Source: Fimbriimonadaceae bacterium (GTDB lineage: Bacteria > Armatimonadota > Fimbriimonadia > Fimbriimonadales > Fimbriimonadaceae). Taken from it: a stretch of DNA of 64,000 nt. The notes under the pieces were generated by a model. That model searched no databases and was not told the origin of the DNA. It was given only the letters and a program-made list of their open reading frames with translations. Position 1 is the first letter of the stretch. Each line of letters starts with the position of its first letter. A program made the position numbers and the translations under genes. Of this stretch, positions 9,617-18,955 are shown piece by piece. Location of the stretch: positions 1,925,362-1,989,361 of the forward strand of contig CP075364.1 in NCBI GenBank assembly GCA_019454105.1. The letters are read 5' to 3'.

Positions 9617-11724
9617 AGCTATCGCTCCGCCGGAGCCTCGCGATCCGGATCACGGCACTCCTTGTGGGGACGCTCGCCGTGCTTGGCACCGTGGCCTTTT
9701 TTAGAGCCAGGCTGGCCACTGACGACCTCAGCTCCCGATTGATCGGGCAAGCGTCCGAACAGGTCGATGGCAAAGTCGTGGGCCTGCTCGAACGGGCCGA
9801 GTCCCAAGGACGGTTGATGTCGCGGCTCGTCGCCTCCTCGCCTCAAAGCGAAGACAGAGCCGGCTTCAGGCCGCTGGCCGAGACTGGCCTCAAGCTCATG
9901 GAGGCGAACACCGTCTTCAGCTCGGTCACCTTTGTGCTGGACAGAACCGGAGAGTCGGTCCAAGTCGTAAGACGTCCCAACGGCTCTTTGGCGATCAACG
10001 AATCGGTCGCCAGAGGTGCCGGGTACTGGAGGGAAGAGTCGGCGCCTTTTGGCGACGGCCGACGGTTCGTTTCCAGCGGGCCCGACCCTCGGCCCGACCC
10101 GAGGGACGCCGACTGGTACCAAGCCGCCCACAAGACCCGGGAGCAAGCCTGGGCCAAGACCACCGTGCTCCGCGACCCAGGAGGCCAAGACGCCCCTGGG
10201 GTGACCGTCGCCACGCCCGTGTTCGACCGCGAGAACCGGCTTATGGGGATGGTCGCTGTCACCCTCACTTTGACTGACCTCAGCCGGTTTCTTCAAACGG
10301 TGAAGGTGGGCGAGTCCGGCTTCCCGTTCATCGTCGAGTTCGGCGAGCAGGCAAGAGTCATCGCCTACCCCGACATCAACAGCTTCCTGTTCCCTGAAGG
10401 CACTGTCCTGCGCTTGGCCAAAATCGAGGAGATCGGCCAACCTTTGGTCGTCAATCTTGTCGAGAAGATCGAGAACCAGATGCCAGGCCTGCGCGACGGC
10501 CCTGTTCGAAGGATCGATGCCGACTTCGAGGGGCGCCGGTACTTGGTCGGCGTCAAGAGGATCGGAGGAGACCGGGGACTCGACTGGGTGCTGTGCGTGG
10601 TGGTGCCAGAACTCGACTTCATGGCGAGCGTGTACCAAACCGGTATCGGGCTCGTCGTCCTTGGCGGTCTCGCTGTCCTTGGAGCCGTGCTGTTCGCCGT
10701 CCTCGTCTCGCGCCGGGTCGCAAGCCCCCTGCAAGACTTGGTCGTCGAGACGGAGCGGGTGAGGGCCTTCGATCTGGCCAGCCGCCCCCTGCCTCCTTCG
10801 AACATCAAAGAGATCGACCGCCTGGCCGAGTCGATGGAGCAGATGAAGACCGGACTTCGGTCATTCGAAAAAATGGTGCCAGGCGACTATGCGAGGTGGC
10901 TCCTGGAGTCCGGGCAGGAGGCGCGCCTGGGAGGCGAGCGGAGGAGGATCACCGTCTACTTCGGCGACATCCGGGGGTTCACCGCCCTTTCTCACCGGAT
11001 CGAGCCGGAAGAGCTGGTCGAGATCCTAGCCGAGTACCTCGACGTTCTCAGCGGCGAGGTCATCCGCCATGGCGGGACGGTCGACAAGTTCAACGGTGAC
11101 GACGTCATGGCCTTCTGGGGCGCCCCAGGGCCGTGCGAGGAGCACGCCCGCTTGGCCTGCACCGCCGCCGTCCACAGCCAACGAACGATCAGCCACTTGC
11201 ACACCGAATGGGCCGACGGCAGCAAACCGCTCCTGACGGCGACGTTCGGCGTCGCGACAGGAGAGGTCGTCGTCGGCAACGTCGGGAGCCGCCAGAGAAT
11301 GAACTACACCGCGATCGGCGACGCGGTGAACCTCGCTTCGAGGCTCCAGGGACTCAATCGGTTCTATTCCACCGACGCCCTTATCAGCGACGTCACACGG
11401 CTCGAGGCTGGAGACGCCGTCGTCACTCGATTGGTCGACTGGGTGACTCTCCTTGGTCGCGAAGAACCTGTCGCCGTCTACGAGCTCATCGACTTGACTG
11501 AGGACGCCCAGCCGGCGGTCGTCGCGGTCGCGCGTTTGCACGACCATGCCATGCAGTCGTACCGGTCGCGCGACTTCTCCGAGGCTCATGAAGGCTTCCT
11601 GTCGGTGCTCGCCAAGTGGCCCGAGGACGGACCGGCCCGCATCCTCGCCTCCCGGTGCGCAGGGTTCCTCGAAAAGCCGCCCCCCGAAGACTGGAACGGG
11701 GCCACCCCGATGACCGTCAAGTAG
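9613..11724 (+). CDS. Membrane class III adenylate cyclase with extracellular Cache-like sensor
   Basis: The 703-aa order is: an N-terminal helix (TALLVGTLAVLGTVAFF), an outside domain of about 320 residues with dCache features, a second helix near residues 340-365, a HAMP-like linker, a class III cyclase domain, and a short TPR-like tail. The catalytic set is complete: metal-binding Asp in YFGDIRGF and KFNGDDVMAFWG, Lys in the latter for adenine, Thr in NYTAIGDAVNLASRL, and Asn/Arg of the same motif for the transition state. The Lys/Thr pair indicates ATP rather than GTP. It overlaps the MFS-HEAT gene by ATGA. No CRP-type cAMP receptor is visible in the window. Confidence 0.9.
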   Translation: MKLSLRRSLAIRITALLVGTLAVLGTVAFFRARLATDDLSSRLIGQASEQVDGKVVGLLERAESQGRLMSRLVASSPQSEDRAGFRPLAETGLKLMEANTVFSSVTFVLDRTGESVQVVRRPNGSLAINESVARGAGYWREESAPFGDGRRFVSSGPDPRPDPRDADWYQAAHKTREQAWAKTTVLRDPGGQDAPGVTVATPVFDRENRLMGMVAVTLTLTDLSRFLQTVKVGESGFPFIVEFGEQARVIAYPDINSFLFPEGTVLRLAKIEEIGQPLVVNLVEKIENQMPGLRDGPVRRIDADFEGRRYLVGVKRIGGDRGLDWVLCVVVPELDFMASVYQTGIGLVVLGGLAVLGAVLFAVLVSRRVASPLQDLVVETERVRAFDLASRPLPPSNIKEIDRLAESMEQMKTGLRSFEKMVPGDYARWLLESGQEARLGGERRRITVYFGDIRGFTALSHRIEPEELVEILAEYLDVLSGEVIRHGGTVDKFNGDDVMAFWGAPGPCEEHARLACTAAVHSQRTISHLHTEWADGSKPLLTATFGVATGEVVVGNVGSRQRMNYTAIGDAVNLASRLQGLNRFYSTDALISDVTRLEAGDAVVTRLVDWVTLLGREEPVAVYELIDLTEDAQPAVVAVARLHDHAMQSYRSRDFSEAHEGFLSVLAKWPEDGPARILASRCAGFLEKPPPEDWNGATPMTVK

Positions 11725-11726
11725 GG

Positions 11727-12383
11727 TCAGTCACCGATCGGCTCGAACGTCCCGGCATAGAACCGAAACGAGAACACGGTCGCGGTAGCCTTCCATTCCT
11801 TGGCCCGCCACCAAGCGCCCGTGGGCCCGATCTCCCAGCCTCTTTTAGGATCGGTCCCGACCATCTGGAAGACCAGATCCTTGGGATAGACGATGGAGAT
11901 CTGGAACTGGTCCAGCGCGTGGGACTGGGGAGGCACCGAGTACAGCACCTGCCGCTCGACCTTCCCTTCGCCACCACGTTGAAGGGGCAGGGCCAGGCTG
12001 GACTCGAAGACCCTCCATCCACGCGGAGGGAGCGAAAGGGTGAACGGGCGCCAGGTCACCTCGGTCTCGCCAGAGACCGGGCCGGTCTGGCCAACCCCGG
12101 GCGCGACCACATTCCCGTCCCACTTGGCCGAGACGGGAACGTCCGGCGGGGTCCCGCCGTGGGTGATCAACGGCACCATCACCCGGAAGTCGACCTTTTG
12201 GTCAGACATATTGCGGAACAGGGTGCTGCCTTCGTAGTGGGTCTGAGTCGGGGAAAGCCGGACTCGCACCCGGTGCCAAACAGATCTTACTTGGCCCTTG
12301 GGGGTCAGGGCCTCGACCCGGGGCATCCCGGAGGAGTGCAGTTCGGTCGACGCCAAAGCGAGCAAAGCCAAAGCGGTCATCAC
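11727..12383 (-). CDS. Secreted protein of unknown function, coupled to ribH
   Basis: A 218-aa product with a short N-terminal hydrophobic stretch (MTALALLALASTEL) that reads as a signal peptide, then a beta-rich domain with many Trp, Arg and Pro residues. I recognise no family. The GTG at 12383 overlaps the ribH stop (GTGA); an ATG at 12380 is the next codon. Translation is therefore coupled to ribH, yet nothing in the sequence suggests a flavin role. It ends 3 bases from the cyclase gene in convergent orientation. Confidence 0.6.
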   Translation of the reverse strand: MMTALALLALASTELHSSGMPRVEALTPKGQVRSVWHRVRVRLSPTQTHYEGSTLFRNMSDQKVDFRVMVPLITHGGTPPDVPVSAKWDGNVVAPGVGQTGPVSGETEVTWRPFTLSLPPRGWRVFESSLALPLQRGGEGKVERQVLYSVPPQSHALDQFQISIVYPKDLVFQMVGTDPKRGWEIGPTGAWWRAKEWKATATVFSFRFYAGTFEPIGD

Positions 12384-12862
12384 TCTTCAGACGGCTCGCC
12401 GAAGCCCATGCGGGCCCGAGTCAGGACCTCAACCATCTCGAGAGCGGCCAATGCGGCCTCGCGTCCTTTGTTGCCCACCTTCATCCCGGCGCGCTCAAGG
12501 GCCTGCTCCTGGGTCTCTGGCGTCAGGATGCCCCACGAGACCGGGACGCCGGTTGCGCTTTGCAGCGCCATGAGGGAGCTGCTGACGGTGGCGGCGAGTT
12601 GAGCGGCGTGCGGGGTGGCGCCTTGGAGGATGCACCCCAGGGCGATGACCGCGTCGACCCCGGCCTCAACAAGAGCCGTGGCTGCCGGCGGCGCTTCCCA
12701 TGACCCGGGAACCTCGACGACCACCACTTCGGGGTCGCCATGGCGGCGAAGTTCGTCAAGGGCGCCTTCAAGCAACGGCCTCACCGCCAGTTCGTTCCAC
12801 CTGGCGTAGACGATTCCGATCTTGCGGCCAGCTCCTTCGGGTCGGCCCTGGATGTGGTTCAT
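12380..12862 (-). CDS. ribH: 6,7-dimethyl-8-ribityllumazine synthase
   Basis: Penultimate enzyme of riboflavin synthesis: it condenses 5-amino-6-ribitylaminouracil with 3,4-dihydroxy-2-butanone 4-phosphate. The 160-aa length is standard. Family features are VPGSWEAP, ALGCILQGATPHAAQLA with the catalytic His, and GILTPETQEQALERAG followed by NKGREAA. The start is ATG 12862; CATACT lies 7 bases upstream in the leaderless arrangement and there is no ribosome site. No other rib gene is in the window. The gene is divergent from mutS. Confidence 0.95.
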   Translation of the reverse strand: MNHIQGRPEGAGRKIGIVYARWNELAVRPLLEGALDELRRHGDPEVVVVEVPGSWEAPPAATALVEAGVDAVIALGCILQGATPHAAQLAATVSSSLMALQSATGVPVSWGILTPETQEQALERAGMKVGNKGREAALAALEMVEVLTRARMGFGEPSEE

Positions 12863-12942
12863 GCTTGCGAGTATGGCGGGGTGGCGAGGGCCCGGCTCGG
12901 ACCAAGTTTGATTGAGGACGGGGCCAGAGCCCAAGTCCCAGC

Positions 12943-12948
12943 TAAACT
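12943..12948 (+). promoter_or_regulatory. -10-like box 8 nt before mutS ATG
   Basis: TAAACT, then 8 bases, then ATG 12957. No Shine-Dalgarno sequence is present between them. Confidence 0.55.
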
Positions 12949-12956
12949 CACGACTC

Positions 12957-15521
12957 ATGAAGGGCCAGACGCCGATCATGCGCCAGTACTTTGAGGCCAA
13001 GGTCGGGCGGGAGGACACCCTCCTCGCCATGCGCGTCGGCGACTTTTACGAGTTCTATGGTGAGGACGCCGAGACAGCCGCTCGCGAACTCGACATCGTC
13101 CTGACCGGGCGCGAGGACGGCTCCAACGGCCGGATCGCCATGGCAGGAGTGCCCCACCACGCTCTCGAGCGATACCTTTCCCGGCTCATGGCCAAGGGCC
13201 ACAAGGTCGCCGTCTGCGAACAGCTCGAAGACCCCAAGAAGGCCAAAGGGCTCGTAAAGCGCGGCGTGACGCGGGTCTTCACGCCAGGAACGCTGCTTGA
13301 AGACTCGATGCTCGACACGGGCTCGAACAGCTTTTTGGCCTCGATCTGCGTCCAAGACGGCAAGGCTGGACTGGCTTGCTTGGACCCTTCGACCGGCGAG
13401 ATGCTCGTCACCGAGTTCGAGGGGCCGGACCTCAACGAGAGGCTCTTGCAAGAACTGGCGCGGATCCGCCCGGCGGAGCTCCTTTCGGACGACGACGCTC
13501 ATGAGGTCGCGGCCGTCGCATCAGAAGGGCTGGGCGTCTCCGTTTCTCAAGAACGCAAGCCCAAAGCGGAGCACGCCACCGGAACTTTGCTGCGCCAGTT
13601 CGACGTCGCCAGTCTGGCCGGGTTCGGGCTCGAGGGCAAGCCGTGCGCGGTGGTCGCGGCCTCGATGGTGATCGAGTACGCGCGCTCGAACGGCCTGGCC
13701 CTCGGCCACGTCTCGGGGATCGCGTGTTACTCGGTCGACGCGTTCATCAGGATCGACCCCTCGACCCGCCGCTCGCTGGAACTGACACAAAACATGACCG
13801 ACGGGGGGAAGGCGCACACCCTCCTGAGCGTCCTTGACTGCACGGTCACCTCGATGGGTTCCCGCTTGCTGCGCCGATGGATCGAACAGCCGTTGCTGGA
13901 CCGCGCAGCAATCGAGTCGCGACTCGACAGTGTCGGCAGACTGATCGGCCATGCTCTTTCGCGGGACGAGGTGCGGACCGCCCTCAAGCAGACGGCGGAC
14001 ATCGAGCGCCTCGTCGCTCGGGCCTCCACGGGAACCGCGTCGCCGAGGGACCTTGCCGCCTTGCGAAGTTCGCTGGACGCTTTACCCGCCCTGGACGAAG
14101 GGCTGAGAAAGATCGCCTTGGGCGGCCTGTTCGACCTTCGGCAGCGCCTGGGCGACCATCGCGACCTGGCCCACCAGCTTCGAATGGCCCTTGTGGACGA
14201 CCCGCCGCCCCTCTTGCGCGACGGAGGTGTGGTCCGCGACGGTTTCGATCTCGAGTTGGACAAGCTCCGCGAACTGGGCAGGAACGGCAAAGACTACATC
14301 GCGAAGCTGGAGTCGAGCGAGAGGCAGACGACCGGGATCGACAAACTGAAGGTGGGGTTCAACTCTGTCTTTGGCTACTTCCTCGAAGTGCCGAAGAGCC
14401 AGGTGCCTCGCGTGCCGGGCCACTATGTCCGCAAGCAGACCACGGCAAACGCGGAGCGCTACATCACAGCGGAGCTCAAAGACCATGAATCGGCTGTGCT
14501 CGGGGCCGAGGAGAAGGCCCAATCTCTGGAAGCGGAGCTGTTCCAGAGACTGAGATCGGTGGTCGCGGCCCATGCCGCGGCGTTGCTGCAGACGGCGAGG
14601 GCGATCGCGGAAGCCGACGTGCTCGCGTGCTTGGCCGAGACAGCGGCCTTCAGAGGGTACGTCCGGCCCGAGATCGTCGACGAGGACGTGCTCGTCGCCC
14701 GCGACGCTCGGCATCCGGTGGTCGAACTCAGCGGGCCGTTCGTTCCGAACGACGTTGATCTGGGAGAAACCCGGAGGGTCGTGATCCTGACCGGCCCAAA
14801 CATGAGCGGCAAGTCCACCTATCTCCGTCAAACCGCCCTGCTCGTCCTCATGGCCCAAATGGGCTCGTACGTTCCGGCAAAGGAACTCCGGCTCGGACTC
14901 TGCGACCGGATCTTTACCCGGGTGGGCGCGAAGGACGAACTGGCCCTTGGTCAATCGACGTTCATGGTCGAGATGATCGAGAGCGCGAACATCCTCAACA
15001 ACGCCACGTCGAGGTCGCTGGTGGTGCTGGACGAGGTCGGGCGGGGGACCTCGACCTATGACGGTCTCGCCATCGCTTGGGCCATGGCCGAAGACCTCGC
15101 TGGCAAGCGGGCCAAGACACTATTCGCCACCCACTATCACCAACTCAACGAGCTCGCCGACCAAGCGGCCGGGGTCGTGAACATGCGAGTGGCAGTCGAG
15201 GAGATCGGCGACCAAGTCGTCTGGACCCACCGGGTGCTCCCAGGCGGGACTGACCGCTCTTATGGAATCCAGGTGGCGAGAATGGCGGGCGTCCCGCCCG
15301 CCGTTCTGAACCGGGCTGCCGAGATCTTGGCCCGCCTCGAAGCGGAGGGAAAAGGAGCTGTCTCGATCCCAGTGAGCCTGGCCACCGTGCAGCTCCGCCT
15401 CTTTGAGGCCGAGGAGCCGGAGGTCGTCCGCGAGCTCGCCGCTCTGGACGTGACCCGGCTGACTCCTGTCGAGGCCTTGCTCAAGCTGGACGATTGGAAG
15501 AAGCGGTTCGGAACCCTTTAG
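12957..15521 (+). CDS. mutS: DNA mismatch repair protein MutS
   Basis: Full-length MutS of 854 aa. The mismatch-reading motif is present (VGDFYEFYGEDA, with the Phe-x-Glu that stacks on the mispair). The connector, lever and clamp regions follow, then the ATPase: Walker A TGPNMSGKSTYLRQ, Walker B SLVVLDEVGRGTSTYDG and the FATHYHQL switch. It should start methyl-independent or nick-directed mismatch repair with MutL, which is not in the window. The ATG at 12957 is preferred over upstream codons because homology begins there (TPIMRQYFEAK) and a -10-like box sits 8 bases before it. Its end overlaps the convergent J-domain gene by 4 bp. Confidence 0.97.
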   Translation: MKGQTPIMRQYFEAKVGREDTLLAMRVGDFYEFYGEDAETAARELDIVLTGREDGSNGRIAMAGVPHHALERYLSRLMAKGHKVAVCEQLEDPKKAKGLVKRGVTRVFTPGTLLEDSMLDTGSNSFLASICVQDGKAGLACLDPSTGEMLVTEFEGPDLNERLLQELARIRPAELLSDDDAHEVAAVASEGLGVSVSQERKPKAEHATGTLLRQFDVASLAGFGLEGKPCAVVAASMVIEYARSNGLALGHVSGIACYSVDAFIRIDPSTRRSLELTQNMTDGGKAHTLLSVLDCTVTSMGSRLLRRWIEQPLLDRAAIESRLDSVGRLIGHALSRDEVRTALKQTADIERLVARASTGTASPRDLAALRSSLDALPALDEGLRKIALGGLFDLRQRLGDHRDLAHQLRMALVDDPPPLLRDGGVVRDGFDLELDKLRELGRNGKDYIAKLESSERQTTGIDKLKVGFNSVFGYFLEVPKSQVPRVPGHYVRKQTTANAERYITAELKDHESAVLGAEEKAQSLEAELFQRLRSVVAAHAAALLQTARAIAEADVLACLAETAAFRGYVRPEIVDEDVLVARDARHPVVELSGPFVPNDVDLGETRRVVILTGPNMSGKSTYLRQTALLVLMAQMGSYVPAKELRLGLCDRIFTRVGAKDELALGQSTFMVEMIESANILNNATSRSLVVLDEVGRGTSTYDGLAIAWAMAEDLAGKRAKTLFATHYHQLNELADQAAGVVNMRVAVEEIGDQVVWTHRVLPGGTDRSYGIQVARMAGVPPAVLNRAAEILARLEAEGKGAVSIPVSLATVQLRLFEAEEPEVVRELAALDVTRLTPVEALLKLDDWKKRFGTL

Positions 15522-16678
15522 TTGGCCCGGGCCACTTGCCAGACCCTCAGCACCCGGTCCAATCCGGCTGTGGTGAGGTGATGGCCGTCGGGAGCGAAGG
15601 CCAGGCTTGAGAGAGGCTGGAGCGACGCCTCGATCCTTCCGTGGCCAATGCCGTAAAGGACGTTCCAAAGGCCGACCGTACCGTCACGGCTCGCGCTCGC
15701 CAGGAGCCACGACCGGGGGTGGAACGCCAGGGCCTCGATCGGCCTCTCGTGGCCATAGAAAGTCTTCGCCAGGGCCATTTTCCGCAGGTCGAAAACTCGG
15801 ATGGAGAGATCGACGGCGGCGACGGCGAGCCAGTGGCTGTCCGGACTGAACGCGAGGGCCGAGACCGTCGACCGCACCTGTTGGAGAGTGAAGACCAGAC
15901 GGTCCTTCGAGACGTCCCAGATCTTGACCGTCGCGTCTGCAGAACCGGTGGCAAGGAGCTTGGAGTCACTGGTCCAGGCCAGAGAGGTGACCGATTCGGT
16001 ATGGCCGGTGAGGCTCGCCTTCGGGCTGCCGTCGCACGTCGAGAGGATCCTGGCGACCTTGTTCACCGCCCCAAGGGCGAGCCACTCGCCGTCTGGCGAC
16101 GGACGCACCGTGACGATCCAGTCCTTGGGAACTTGGCGCCAGACTCGAGAGCGACCACCATCCACGGCCCACACCGACAGTTGCTGTTCCGTGCAACCGG
16201 CCACGACCGCTTGGCGCTCTCCCGTGACGGCCATCGAGCTGACGACCCCGCCCTCGAGCCTGACTTTCGACTCCACGCCGGTGAGACCCTCCTCCCACCA
16301 AAAGAGCTCGTTGTCAAAGGAGCAACTCGCGAGTTGGCCCTTTGGCGAGTAGCCGACGTCGTAGACAGGTGTGCGATGGGCGCGCAGACGCTCGACCACC
16401 CGGATCTGGACCGCCTCAGGGTTCCTGACCTCGCGACCGTCACCAACAGGCTCGCCCGGAGTCGCAACGCCGATCCTTTGGTCGTACTCCATCCGGCGAA
16501 CCGGGTCGCTGAGCACTTCGAAGGCGGCGTTGATCGCGGCCATCCGCTCGTGGGACTTGGGATCCGGGTTCAAGTCGGGATGATACTCACGGGCCAACTT
16601 GCGATAGGCGGAGCGGACTTCGCTCGCTTGCGCCTTTGGAGCGACTCCGAGGATTTGGTACAGGGTCGTCAACGCCAT
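15518..16678 (-). CDS. DnaJ J-domain fused to a WD40 beta-propeller
   Basis: Residues 1-70 form a J-domain with the essential HPD (YRKLAREYHPDLNPD) and the closing YDQRIG helix, so it can stimulate an Hsp70 ATPase. After a linker, residues about 90-386 form WD40 repeats; the clearest is LTGHTESVTSLAWTSD...GSADATVKIWDVSKD, and another includes YGHERPIEALAFHPR. Six to seven blades seem to be present. There is no signal peptide or membrane helix. It may bring DnaK to clients held by the propeller; that is inference. TATACT lies 4 bases before the ATG at 16678. No dnaK or grpE is nearby. Confidence 0.85.
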   Translation of the reverse strand: MALTTLYQILGVAPKAQASEVRSAYRKLAREYHPDLNPDPKSHERMAAINAAFEVLSDPVRRMEYDQRIGVATPGEPVGDGREVRNPEAVQIRVVERLRAHRTPVYDVGYSPKGQLASCSFDNELFWWEEGLTGVESKVRLEGGVVSSMAVTGERQAVVAGCTEQQLSVWAVDGGRSRVWRQVPKDWIVTVRPSPDGEWLALGAVNKVARILSTCDGSPKASLTGHTESVTSLAWTSDSKLLATGSADATVKIWDVSKDRLVFTLQQVRSTVSALAFSPDSHWLAVAAVDLSIRVFDLRKMALAKTFYGHERPIEALAFHPRSWLLASASRDGTVGLWNVLYGIGHGRIEASLQPLSSLAFAPDGHHLTTAGLDRVLRVWQVARAN

Positions 16679-16768
16679 GGAAAGTATAGAGCCCGAAGGA
16701 TCCCAGTCCCAGGTTCAGCGCAGGCAGGTCGTCGGCAGTTCCCGCATTCGTTCTGGCACAATCGTGGC

Positions 16769-17854
16769 GTGGCTTGCCTTGGGGTCGGTGTCGTCGGTTG
16801 CGGGAACATCAGCCAGGTTTACTTAAGGAACTTGTCGTCTTGGTGCGGGCTCGAAGTTCGGTCGGTGGCCGACATTGATCGGAATAGGGCCGAAAGTCGC
16901 GCTTTGGAGTTTCGGGTCCGGGCGGCAAGCTCGGTGGAGGCCCTGCTGGACGATCCCGAGATCGGCCTGGTCGTCAACCTCACGACGCCGCAAGCCCACC
17001 ATACGGTCAGTTTCGCAGCCCTGAATGCTGGCAAACACCTCTATTCCGAAAAGCCCCTCGCTGTGAGGCTGGAGCACGGCCATGAACTCGTGGAAAGAGC
17101 CAAAAGCGCGGGCCTTATGATCGGATGCGCTCCCGACACCGTGCTCGGCGCGGGTCTGCAAACGGCTCGTGCCATCCTTGACTCGGGAGAGATCGGCGAG
17201 CCGGTCGGTGCCCAGGCGTTCATGATGGGCCCAGGGCACGAGTCCTGGCACCCCGACCCGGCCTTTTACTATCAGGTGGGCGGCGGCCCGCTCTTCGATA
17301 TGGGGCCCTACTATCTGACCGCTTTGATCAACCTCTTCGGGCCTGTGGAGCGGGTCACCGGTTCGGCCCGCACCACCTTCGCCACCCGGACCGTCACAAG
17401 CCAACCCAGGGCGGGTGAGGTCGTCAGGGTAGAGACCCCGACCCACATCAGTGCTGTCCTCGACTTCGCTTCAGGGCCGGTCGTCCATCTCACCACGAGC
17501 TTCGACGTGCAAGCCCACAGCATGCCCTTCATCGAGGTCTATGGCTCGCAAGGAAGCCTTCGAGTGCCCGATCCAAACGGCTTCGGCGGAGCGGTCGAGG
17601 TCTGGGGATCAGAGACCCAGCAATGGCGACCGGTTTCGGTCGATCGTTCGTACTCGGAGAACTCTCGGGGGCTCGGAGCTCTCGACATGGCTCGCGCCCT
17701 GCAAGAAGGTCGAGAACCAAGGGCCAGCGGCCAGGTCGGCCTTCATGTCCTGGAAACCATGCACGCAGTCTTGGCTTCGAGCCGCGAAGGGAAGCACCAG
17801 ACCGTCGCGACGCCCTGCCCGCGGCCCGACCCGATGCCGACTCAAGAGCTTTGA
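16769..17854 (+). CDS. Gfo/Idh/MocA family NAD(P)-dependent oxidoreductase
   Basis: 361 aa, the usual length. The N-terminal Rossmann motif is GVGVVGCGNIS, followed by NLTTPQAHHTVSFAAL and the EKPLAV motif with the conserved Lys; the C-terminal alpha/beta domain includes GGGPLFDMGPYYLTAL. Such enzymes oxidise or reduce sugars and inositols with a nicotinamide cofactor; the substrate is unknown here. The start is GTG 16769, with CACAAT 6 bases upstream and no ribosome site. Its stop overlaps the TTG start of the next gene (TTGA), so the small membrane protein downstream is co-translated. Confidence 0.88.
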   Translation: MACLGVGVVGCGNISQVYLRNLSSWCGLEVRSVADIDRNRAESRALEFRVRAASSVEALLDDPEIGLVVNLTTPQAHHTVSFAALNAGKHLYSEKPLAVRLEHGHELVERAKSAGLMIGCAPDTVLGAGLQTARAILDSGEIGEPVGAQAFMMGPGHESWHPDPAFYYQVGGGPLFDMGPYYLTALINLFGPVERVTGSARTTFATRTVTSQPRAGEVVRVETPTHISAVLDFASGPVVHLTTSFDVQAHSMPFIEVYGSQGSLRVPDPNGFGGAVEVWGSETQQWRPVSVDRSYSENSRGLGALDMARALQEGREPRASGQVGLHVLETMHAVLASSREGKHQTVATPCPRPDPMPTQEL

Positions 17855-18399
17855 GCGAACCACCCAAAGGCTATCAAGGACCGGGCTGGCAGGAGTGGGC
17901 CCTCTCTTTTGCCTGCTCCCTCCTGATCGGGCACGACCTCTTTCTGGCCCGCGTCCTTCGGGAGCCCCAAAGCGCGGAAAGCTACTACTTCCAGTTGCCC
18001 TGGGTCCCGGCCACGCAGGGTGCAGGGCTCGCGATAGACGTGGCCGTCATAGCCCTGACTTTGGTCTGGATCTTCGTCGGCCGAAACCGGCCGAGGTTCC
18101 GGCGCGCAGTCCAGTTTCTGGCTGTGCTCGGAATTTTGGCCATCTGGATCGAGATCTGGCGCGCGGCTCAGGTCGACAGCCGTGTCTTCACGTTGACGGG
18201 CCTTCCCCTCCGGCCCGTCAATAACGCCGGGATCGTCGGGGCGCAAATGTTCGCGGTCTACCTGCTCTTGGTGGCCCCTTCCGGACGGGGCACGTGGCGG
18301 CGGACTCTCCTTGTGAAGACAGGACTTGCCGTATGCGTTTGGCTCTTCCAATGGGTGCTTTGGTCAGGGCTGGCGGGAGTTGCCCGCGGGTCGTCGTAA
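17851..18399 (+). CDS. Small integral membrane protein, unknown function
   Basis: From TTG 17851, which overlaps the oxidoreductase stop, this is 182 aa with about four hydrophobic segments (near WALSFACSLLIGHDLFL, AIDVAVIALTLVWIFVG, FLAVLGILAIWIEIW and TGLAVCVWLFQWVLWSG). Upstream codons in this frame lie inside the previous gene and read as non-coding. I recognise no family. Coupling to the oxidoreductase is the only functional hint. Confidence 0.6.
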   Translation: MSEPPKGYQGPGWQEWALSFACSLLIGHDLFLARVLREPQSAESYYFQLPWVPATQGAGLAIDVAVIALTLVWIFVGRNRPRFRRAVQFLAVLGILAIWIEIWRAAQVDSRVFTLTGLPLRPVNNAGIVGAQMFAVYLLLVAPSGRGTWRRTLLVKTGLAVCVWLFQWVLWSGLAGVARGSS

Positions 18400-18402
18400 A
18401 AT
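18397..18402 (+). promoter_or_regulatory. -10-like box 7 nt before ATG 18410
   Basis: TAAAAT, then cgctttc, then ATG. No Shine-Dalgarno sequence is present. Confidence 0.55.
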
Positions 18403-18409
18403 CGCTTTC

Positions 18410-18844
18410 ATGAAGCCCAAGCTCGGACTGACTCTGATGGGGGCGTTCATGGTCGTGTTCCCGGCCGCAGGGCTCCTCTACTTCTGGCGAGACGCCCACC
18501 TGAGGGTGGAAAAGAGCGGGATGGCTTACGTCGGCTCGGAAGTGCGGGCCGTCCTCGAAGCGTGGGACAAGACCAAGCTGCAAGAGGACGGTACCCTGGC
18601 CTTGCGCCAGTCGGACGTGCCGAGTCGGTTCGAAGCCGCTGGAGCCAAGCTGGGGGCTTTGCGGTCGCTCGGCCCCTGGACAGTCGAGCGCGTGTGGGCG
18701 GGCTCGCGGGACGACATGGTCTGGCAGTTCGTGCGGGCGAGGGCTGGCGCGGAATATGCGAACGGCCAGGCGACCGTCGTGGTGACGGTGGCCAGGCGCA
18801 CCATGGCCCCAGAATGGCGGATCGAGAGCCTTCAATTCGAATAG
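18410..18844 (+). CDS. Membrane-anchored hypothetical protein
   Basis: A 144-aa product with one N-terminal helix (TLMGAFMVVFPAAGLLYFW) and a soluble outer domain of about 110 residues. That domain has a mixed alpha/beta look and ends WRIESLQFE. No family was recognised. A Tim44-like or DUF-type small-molecule fold is possible but not supported. It is the last intact gene before the decayed cassette at 18.9-20.9 kb. Confidence 0.6.
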   Translation: MKPKLGLTLMGAFMVVFPAAGLLYFWRDAHLRVEKSGMAYVGSEVRAVLEAWDKTKLQEDGTLALRQSDVPSRFEAAGAKLGALRSLGPWTVERVWAGSRDDMVWQFVRARAGAEYANGQATVVVTVARRTMAPEWRIESLQFE

Positions 18845-18955
18845 GCAGATTGACACGGATCCAATCGAATAGCCAGTATTTTTGCTGAGCGCCTGAAACA
18901 GGGGGGCGGTACTATTTAGGTATATGATATGGTGCCTCATCATCTTGATCGGATC

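Noticed and set aside
15641-16768. A long in-frame upstream extension of the Gfo/Idh/MocA gene
   Set aside because: It is antisense to the J-domain/WD40 gene, and homology starts only at the GTG at 16769.
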